Notes under the pieces: generated by a model
What the model saw: the letters and a program-made list of their open reading frames with translations, nothing else
Database searches by the model: none
What the model was told of the DNA's origin: nothing
Source: Mucilaginibacter tundrae
Lineage (GTDB): Bacteria; Bacteroidota; Bacteroidia; Sphingobacteriales; Sphingobacteriaceae
DNA length: 64,000 bases
Assembly: GCF_013408825.1 (NCBI RefSeq)
Contig: NZ_JACCBZ010000003.1
Span: 558,001-622,000 of the forward strand
Reading direction: 5' to 3'
In this document: positions 58,705-64,000 of the stretch, one piece after another
How positions within the stretch are numbered: position 1 is the stretch's first letter
How the letters are laid out: each line of letters opens with the position of its first letter
Program-made: the position numbers and the translations under genes

Positions 58705-60717
58705 ATGAAAGTACTAAAAATTATCCTGCTAGGGTTAATCATCTCCACGCAGGCTTCGGCACAAAATCAATTACCAAAACTACTTATCCGCCTGGAAAAA
58801 ACAGGGCGAGACACCAACCGCGTATTGACCTTTAACGCAATTGCAAATTATTACAAAAACATCAACCCCGATTCAGCAGTTCATTTTGCACGGCGGGGTA
58901 TTAGCTTATCCGGGCAACTGAATTATACTTATGGCTCGGCTATGTTAAACCTGCTTTTAGGCGAACTGGATATGCGCCAAGGAAAAGTAACGGAAGCAAA
59001 ATCCGAGTTCGAAATTTCACTTGACGAATTTGAGAAGATCAGAAACGAAAAAGGTATAGCAGCTGTGAATAATGGATTTGGTGTTTTAGCCGCAAGACAG
59101 GGGGACTATAACGGAGCTACCCCACATTTTTTAAAGGCTTTATCAATTTTCGCGAAACTAAAAGACATCAATGGGATCGTTCAGTCCTATATCAAGTTGG
59201 GTACGGTTAACTTGCAGATCGGAAACCTGAATAAAGCACTTGATTACTATACCGAAGGGATAGAAGAAGCTAAAAACCTCCCGGTATCCAATACAATAGG
59301 AACACTGTTAAATGATATTGCGCTCGTCTACATTAAAAAGAACGATTACCCCGGAGCGCTGAAATATTTAAAGGACGGTCTGAAAAAAATTACTGATCCA
59401 GAATTGACAGATGTACGCGTTTTACTATTAATCAATGCAGGTGGTGTTTATCAAAAATTGGGCAATATTAAGACAGCGTTCCAGTATGAAAATGAAGCTT
59501 TACTCGTGGTTAAGAGGATGCACCTGCGGGAACTGGAGGCTAATACGTTGGTGACCCTGGCCTCTTTATTGCAAAAAGAAAAACCTGATACCAGCGTGGT
59601 CCTTCTTCACCAGGCAATGTTCATAGCCAAAGAAATTAATCAAAATTACCTTATGCTCGATGTTTACCAAGGGATGGTAGACTTGCTTAAACAACAAGGT
59701 AATTATAAGGAAGCTGAACGAACGCTTGAAAAGAGAAATGTATTACAAGACAGCTTGTTCACTTTACAGAAAGCTAAAGATATCGCAGACCTCCAATCCA
59801 GCTATGAGCTGGCCAATTCAGCTTTAAAAATGCAACAGTTAAAGCTAAATAACCAACAAATAAAATACAACCGAAATATTATCCTGGCAGTGGCGATCGG
59901 TATACTTATACTATTTATCGTCGTCCTTTTCTTTTATCAAAGGACACGGAAACTCAACACAGAACTGGTCAAACGAAGAAACGTCCTTAGCCAACAAAAA
60001 GAAACACTGGATCAACAAAACAATTTTAAAGATAAGATTTTTTCCATTATCGGTCATGACCTTAGAAGCCCCATAGCAACTATCGTCAACCTAATGGAAG
60101 TTGCAGAAGAAAACGATCTATCAGCAGAAGAATTCCACGAGCTGGTGCCGCAACTCAAGGCACAAAGCAATGCCACCTTGGATATTCTGGACAAATTACT
60201 GATCTGGGGCAGATCACAGCTTAAAGGAACCCGCTATAACAGGTCTATTTTTAATGCCAAGGGGCTCATTACTAAAAACACGGCCCTCTACAAGAACGCC
60301 GCGTTACAAAAAATGATCACCCTGACAGACTGCAGCCCCGATGAATTACTGATGTATGCAGATAGCACTCAAGTTGATTTTATCATACGAAATTTGCTGG
60401 CTAATGCGATTAAATATACACATGCTGGAGGAGCGATTGAAATAGCGGCTATAATAAATCAGCCAGCAGCATTCAACGCCATCGTGATAAAAGATAATGG
60501 GATTGGCATTGCAAAAGAATCACAACAGCTGATATTTGAACGGGAAAATCTGAGCATAGAGGGCACTGCAAAGGAACAGGGAAATAGCATCGGCTTAATG
60601 CTCTGTAAAGAATTTGTTGAGGAAAACAACGGAAGGATTGAACTGGAGAGTGAGTTGGGGCGAGGATCTCGTTTTGTGGTATATTTTCCGTCGGATATAA
60701 GCGTCAAATATTTATAA
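58705..60717 (+). CDS. TPR-containing sensor histidine kinase
   Basis: A 670-residue protein. Signal peptide (MKVLKIILLGLIISTQASAQ), six or so periplasmic TPRs (about 35-350), a coiled-coil exit, TM helix near 393-412 (IILAVAIGILILFIVVLFFY). Then HisKA with phospho-acceptor His451 (FSIIGHDLRSPIATIVNLME) and HATPase with N box (FIIRNLLANAIKYTHAGGAI), G1 (DNGIGIA) and G2 (GNSIGLMLCKEFVEENNGRIELES). No receiver or DNA-binding domain and no response regulator nearby, so it is an orphan kinase. Convergent with the lasso cyclase gene, 10 bp apart; any link with the lasso cluster is speculative. Confidence 0.92.
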   Translation: MKVLKIILLGLIISTQASAQNQLPKLLIRLEKTGRDTNRVLTFNAIANYYKNINPDSAVHFARRGISLSGQLNYTYGSAMLNLLLGELDMRQGKVTEAKSEFEISLDEFEKIRNEKGIAAVNNGFGVLAARQGDYNGATPHFLKALSIFAKLKDINGIVQSYIKLGTVNLQIGNLNKALDYYTEGIEEAKNLPVSNTIGTLLNDIALVYIKKNDYPGALKYLKDGLKKITDPELTDVRVLLLINAGGVYQKLGNIKTAFQYENEALLVVKRMHLRELEANTLVTLASLLQKEKPDTSVVLLHQAMFIAKEINQNYLMLDVYQGMVDLLKQQGNYKEAERTLEKRNVLQDSLFTLQKAKDIADLQSSYELANSALKMQQLKLNNQQIKYNRNIILAVAIGILILFIVVLFFYQRTRKLNTELVKRRNVLSQQKETLDQQNNFKDKIFSIIGHDLRSPIATIVNLMEVAEENDLSAEEFHELVPQLKAQSNATLDILDKLLIWGRSQLKGTRYNRSIFNAKGLITKNTALYKNAALQKMITLTDCSPDELLMYADSTQVDFIIRNLLANAIKYTHAGGAIEIAAIINQPAAFNAIVIKDNGIGIAKESQQLIFERENLSIEGTAKEQGNSIGLMLCKEFVEENNGRIELESELGRGSRFVVYFPSDISVKYL

Positions 60718-60727
60718 TATATTAGCT

Positions 60728-62650
60728 CTATCGGTTGATGCTAAATTCTTTAAATTGCCTTAAAAAACAAATGGTGTATATAGCTTTAGGTATATGCAGC
60801 ATGGCCAGTTGGTTTTTAAATTTATCTGTTTCATTATCAGCAATGGGTAAGTTAGCATATAACTTCATTTTTTCTACATCAACAACTTCACGCACAGGGT
60901 CGTTGCTTTTTATACTGTCAAAAAATCCCTTTGTCTGGCCTACCTGCGAATTATAGCGGCGTAAATAATCAGGCGAAAAAGGGGATTTAGTGTTGCGCCA
61001 CTGTATTTCGGGCGGTAAGATACCGTCAAGGCCTATGCGTACCATGCTACGCTTATAACCATTTCGTATTTTGAAATGTGAGGGGGTATTAAGACAAAAC
61101 TCCAATAGCCTTTTATCGCTAAATGGATACCTGAATTCGGCAGGACCCTGTATTGTATTTTCGATCCCTTTGTCATGCCGACCTTTAATATTGACAAGCT
61201 GATTTTCACGCTGATCAGGAGTTGTTTTGAAAATATCAATGTGTTTATCACGTTTCAAAGCGGTGGCCCTTTCCCTAAGCTCATTTGCAAATTCGGGCTT
61301 GAAAAAATTGTAGCCGTTGATATTAATATCCACTTTATCGCGCTCCCTGTATAGGACTTTCAAAAAGTCCGGCGCAAAAGGCTTAATTACCTGCGATCGT
61401 AATTGGAGAGCAATACTGTCTCCAACAACAGTCTTCCTGGCATTTAACTCTTTCCATAATAGTTGCCATTTGAATTTGCTAAATAACTCCGCATAAAATC
61501 CATCGCCATAATTGGTGGCACTTAACTCGCCCAATAAACCATCCAGGATAACCCTTGAGTTTAAGCCTGCTGCTTTTTCATAAAAATCCCTAACCAGGTA
61601 ATGCCGTGAAGAAATACTGGGAGAAGATAAATTACTCAATTTATCCATATAGCTTAAAAAGCCTTTATCCTGCGGCGTCGAATAGTGGATGGTTACATTA
61701 GGGAAAGATTTGAAAAGATCAATATAATAACGCTCGTCATTGAAAACGAGGTCATTTTCATCGGGCAAAACAACTGAAAAAACATGCAACTCCTTATTTT
61801 GCTTCTCCAATATTTTCGCAGCAACGCTCACTATCGAAGAGGAATCCAATCCGCCGCTCAGCAACGCGGTTACGGGGAACCCGCTTCTGAGTCGGCATGA
61901 AACCGATTCAAAGAAAACCTCTCGAAAAGCTTTCCTGTATTCTTCATCGTTTTTAAAATTGAGTTCTTCGCCTAATTCGGGCTGCCAGTACCTGCTAGTT
62001 TTTACGCCATTTGCACCTGCAGTAAGTATCGTTGCGGGCAACAACTGGTAAATATTTGTAAACCAGCTTTCCTCTTGCGCCACGCGATACAGATCCGAAT
62101 CAACCAGCTTGGCAAGCCTGTCATAATTTGGTGTAGTTTTAATACCCGGAATGGTTTTTATAGCTTGTATATCAGATGAAAAAATTATTTTTTGCCCATC
62201 GTTGTAATAAAATAATGTACCATTGCCTATATGGTCATTACAACAAAACAGCTCGCGCTTTTGCTGATCCCAAATGGTGAAAACATAATCGCCGAGTAAA
62301 TGGTACACACAGTTATTCTGCCATCGAATGTAGGCGGCCAGTATAAGTTGGGCATCGCCCATTATGGCACGTACAGTATGCGGAATTGCCAGTTTTGCGA
62401 AAAGTTCATCCCGGTTATCCAAACGGATATTGCCGGCAATTGTCATTCCTGATTCGGCGCAATATAGGGGCAATAGCTCATCATTTGATTCGGGTGTAAC
62501 ATGATAGCTGGCTTGAATGAAGGCAATGTGGGAATCATGCCAGCGATGCAGAATATCATGAGGGCTGTCTATACCCGACTGTAGTGCTGCAAGATCATTT
62601 TCACGATCATACGCGGTAGAAGTGGTTAGTATTCCGGAAAAAACTGTCAA
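60728..62650 (-). CDS. AsnB-like lasso peptide macrolactam synthetase (lasso cyclase)
   Basis: A 640-residue asparagine-synthetase homologue. The frame opens with TTG at 62650 immediately after an in-frame stop, and no later ATG would keep the N-terminal domain, so TTG is the start. The N-terminal glutaminase-like domain (TVFSGILTT...) lacks the catalytic Cys2 and so cannot hydrolyse glutamine. The C-terminal domain keeps the PP-loop SGGLDSSS near residue 263 for ATP binding. This is the pattern of lasso cyclases, which adenylate an Asp/Glu side chain and let the core N-terminus attack it to close the macrolactam ring. The linked PqqD, transglutaminase-like and YxxP-leader precursor genes upstream make the assignment firm. 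Confidence 0.9.
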   Translation of the reverse strand: MTVFSGILTTSTAYDRENDLAALQSGIDSPHDILHRWHDSHIAFIQASYHVTPESNDELLPLYCAESGMTIAGNIRLDNRDELFAKLAIPHTVRAIMGDAQLILAAYIRWQNNCVYHLLGDYVFTIWDQQKRELFCCNDHIGNGTLFYYNDGQKIIFSSDIQAIKTIPGIKTTPNYDRLAKLVDSDLYRVAQEESWFTNIYQLLPATILTAGANGVKTSRYWQPELGEELNFKNDEEYRKAFREVFFESVSCRLRSGFPVTALLSGGLDSSSIVSVAAKILEKQNKELHVFSVVLPDENDLVFNDERYYIDLFKSFPNVTIHYSTPQDKGFLSYMDKLSNLSSPSISSRHYLVRDFYEKAAGLNSRVILDGLLGELSATNYGDGFYAELFSKFKWQLLWKELNARKTVVGDSIALQLRSQVIKPFAPDFLKVLYRERDKVDININGYNFFKPEFANELRERATALKRDKHIDIFKTTPDQRENQLVNIKGRHDKGIENTIQGPAEFRYPFSDKRLLEFCLNTPSHFKIRNGYKRSMVRIGLDGILPPEIQWRNTKSPFSPDYLRRYNSQVGQTKGFFDSIKSNDPVREVVDVEKMKLYANLPIADNETDKFKNQLAMLHIPKAIYTICFLRQFKEFSINR

Positions 62651-62730
62651 TTATAAATATTTAGATCTCACAATACAGAGTTGTATTTTAGTTCTGTTAT
62701 TTTGCACTGGTTTCTGCTTACATTGAACCA

Positions 62731-62904
62731 TCAACTTCCGGCAGCATCATCAGTTTCCCCACCGTCCGAGCCACCGGATCCGGTGGCTTTTACCAGATCA
62801 TTAATGTTGCCATACACTTTTATTGAGGGTGTGCTGTAAATTTTTTTAGCGGTGTGTTCTGCCGGGATATCTGAAACCTGCATTTTTGGTTCGTTTATGT
62901 TCAT
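62731..62904 (-). CDS. Lasso peptide precursor (57 aa)
   Basis: ATG at 62904, TGA at 62731-62733. The leader (MNINEPKMQVSDIPAEH..., then IYSTPSIKVYGNINDLVKAT) carries the RRE-binding pattern Y23-x2-P26-x-I28-x3-G32 typical of lasso leaders. The core is very acidic and small-residue-rich: ATGSGGSDGGETDDAAGS (40-57) with a C-terminal Ser. Three cleavage registers are possible. Counting from G32, Val38 takes the usual Thr(-2) place and the ring would be Ala40-Asp47 (8 residues). Taking Thr41 as -2, the ring is Ser43-Glu50 (8 residues). Starting at Gly42, the ring is Gly42-Glu50 (9 residues). It lies between the B2 and cyclase genes. No bulky plug residue is present. Confidence 0.85.
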   Translation of the reverse strand: MNINEPKMQVSDIPAEHTAKKIYSTPSIKVYGNINDLVKATGSGGSDGGETDDAAGS

Positions 62905-62955
62905 AACTTTGTTTGTTTATATTTAGTTATTCTATCAATCCGTTTGAATCTTTAT

Positions 62956-63383
62956 TTATAAAATAGCTGTTTCAAAAGCGATGTAATTTTTATTTATACT
63001 CATATCTTTCGTAAAAGCTATTCCATTGTATTCCAGCCATGAGTGCGCGGCAAGTTTTTCATTCTGCTTTTTCATGCCAAATTTAAGTTGTACATATATC
63101 CCTCGTCTTTTCATCAACCACCAGTGTGCCGTAGATATAGCAAGACAATTGGTATAAGGGCAAAACAGTAGGAAAACTCTACTGATCTGCCATAGCTACT
63201 TGTGTCAAATAACTTGCTCCGGGTTTGAATTTTACGCTCAAAAACAGACAATAACCTTATGGTATTATTGAATCCCCCCAATTTAATGCAAACTCTGAGA
63301 AACACAGCCAGAAGCAAAGCGCTAAAAGCAAAAAACTTCTCTCCGGCAGGCAAACGCTCAGGCAGTATCATGCGTTTCTTCAT
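62956..63383 (-). pseudogene. Lasso leader peptidase B2 (transglutaminase-like), reading frame broken
   Basis: The N-terminal frame starts at ATG 63383 (MKKRMILPERLPAGEKFFAF) and by itself ends at 63114. The catalytic half is in the -1 frame, from about 63192 to a TAA at 62956-62958. It reads WQISRVFLLFCPYTNCLAIS, then HWWLMKRRGIYVQLKFGMKK and NEKLAAHSWLEYNGIAFTKD. Cys (codon at 63147, NCLA), His (63045, AAHSW) and Asp (63006) form the expected triad of B2 peptidases. Joined, the protein is about 142 residues, the normal B2 length. The shift falls near 63193-63200, with no obvious homopolymer. Either a lost base has inactivated the gene, or there is a sequence error or an unusual frameshift. 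Its start overlaps the PqqD gene stop by 4 nt. Confidence 0.82.
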
Positions 63384-63664
63384 CTTTGCAAAGTAAGCAG
63401 TTGATAGTTTTCTAATGTTTTTAGCAGGGAATTCAAATCCCTCTCCAACGTTTCTTTATCAATATCATATTCAGCCATAAACCTATCTACCGCGGCAGGA
63501 ATGTTTAATCCGTCAGCAAATAATTGCCAAAACATGGCGGCAACGCTATCAAGACCAAAATACAGTTCTGTTTCTGTGTTGAGCAGTACATATTCTTCAC
63601 CAAGGTTCTGAAAAAGTACATTATTTGAAATATTTACCCCGGCAGTAAGCGCTGACTCTGTCAT
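63380..63664 (-). CDS. PqqD-like RiPP recognition element (lasso B1)
   Basis: A 94-residue stand-alone PqqD-family protein. NNVLFQNLGEEYVLLNTETELYFGLDSVAAMFWQLF is the typical RRE winged-helix start, and the C-terminal helices end with LERDLNSLLKTLENYQLL. In lasso systems this protein binds the precursor leader through its YxxP region and presents it to the B2 peptidase. It is the first gene of the cluster seen here and overlaps the B2 start by 4 nt (ATGA). Confidence 0.92.
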   Translation of the reverse strand: MTESALTAGVNISNNVLFQNLGEEYVLLNTETELYFGLDSVAAMFWQLFADGLNIPAAVDRFMAEYDIDKETLERDLNSLLKTLENYQLLTLQR

Positions 63665-63783
63665 TTGGCGGTTGCTTATTTATCAAATATAATGTTTTTA
63701 AAGAAATGAGGGAACGGGTTTTTATGTTTACTGTGTTAAATAATAGGTTACGTGCCTGGCCATAAGCTCTTAACAAGCTTCAA

Positions 63784-64000
63784 TTATTTACATATGCTTC
63801 CTCCAATAACGCTACCATGGCCTATCATTGTTTTTCCGCCTAATATTGTGCTTCGGGCATAAATAGTTACATTATCCTCTACCGTTGGATACCTTTTAAC
63901 GTCAGATAAACCTTTGCTTACCTGGGCAGTTCCTAACGCTACACCTTACTAAATACAAACATTTTTGCCGATAACGATTGTGGCACCAATCGCGATATCG
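63784..64000 (-). pseudogene. Serine O-acetyltransferase remnant (hexapeptide-repeat C-terminus)
   Basis: Minus-strand frame entering from the window edge. Translation gives DIAIGATIVIGKNVCI, two consecutive stops (TAG 63949-63951, TAA 63946-63948), then GVALGTAQVSKGLSDVKRYP, TVEDNVTIYARSTILGGKTM and IGHGSVIGGSICK, ending at TAA 63784-63786. These are left-handed beta-helix hexapeptide repeats of CysE/EpsC-type serine acetyltransferases. The two stops sit where the family has YQ in 'IYQGVTLG', and the usual ending after IGGN is missing. So it is a broken gene. It lies upstream of the lasso genes on the same strand. Confidence 0.75.

Noticed and set aside
63114-63383. 89-aa protein as a complete small membrane protein
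   Set aside because: Its N-terminal half matches the start of lasso B2 proteins and the rest is out of frame with the preserved catalytic half, so it is a truncated frame, not an independent gene.

Overview
The window looks like a chromosomal segment of a Bacteroidota soil or plant-associated organism, most like the Sphingobacteriaceae (Mucilaginibacter/Pedobacter type). The evidence is two SusC/SusD polysaccharide utilization loci (PULs), a hybrid two-component regulator, sphingolipid genes, a DUF5686 outer-membrane protein, A+T-rich intergenic DNA without Shine-Dalgarno sequences, and a TTTG/TAnnTTTG-like promoter. No rRNA, tRNA, CRISPR array or insertion sequence was recognised.

Layout. 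1-3030 (minus): a tripartite RND efflux operon (TolC, membrane fusion protein, RND pump cut by the window edge). 3375-14264 (plus): a compact locus that appears to encode de novo ceramide synthesis (serine palmitoyltransferase, GNAT-fold acyltransferase, NAD-dependent reductase) followed by inositol lipid head-group synthesis (myo-inositol-phosphate synthase, PgpA-like phosphatase, GtrA protein, DUF5686 outer-membrane protein, CDP-alcohol phosphatidyltransferase, fatty-acid hydroxylase, AUR1-like PAP2 enzyme). Together these would make inositol phosphoceramide. 14475-19147: mixed genes (a TPR protein interrupted at an A9 run, CAP-domain protein, DEAD-box helicase, DUF1456, DUF4337, TruC). 19343-28683 (plus): PUL 1 (DUF6377 regulator, SusC, SusD, SusB-type GH97). 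28855-35981: histone H1-like protein, acyltransferase, ThuA protein, a second hydroxylase, a BamA-like barrel, and a DyP-type peroxidase with an unknown partner.

36183-53467 (minus): PUL 2, which by enzyme content (GH74, GH31, GH29) is a fucosylated-xyloglucan locus with SusC, SusD, a surface glycan-binding lipoprotein and a hybrid two-component regulator. Both enzyme and transport operons carry the same 85-bp regulatory module: two 12-mers with a 21-bp period, a 9-mer 21 bp away, then ATTATT 17 bp further on. 53598-60717 holds a TonB-receptor-like barrel with a Gly-rich partner, a secreted TonB-C domain protein and an orphan TPR histidine kinase.

60728-64000 (minus): a lasso-peptide biosynthetic cluster, PqqD-like RRE (B1), transglutaminase-like leader peptidase (B2, reading frame broken by a one-base shift), a 57-aa precursor peptide not called by simple ORF finding, and an AsnB-like cyclase starting at TTG. 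Just upstream lies the end of a serine acetyltransferase gene broken by two adjacent stop codons. The two most interesting items are the single-locus inositol-phosphoceramide pathway and this unusual, very acidic Gly/Ser-rich lasso precursor with its disrupted peptidase.
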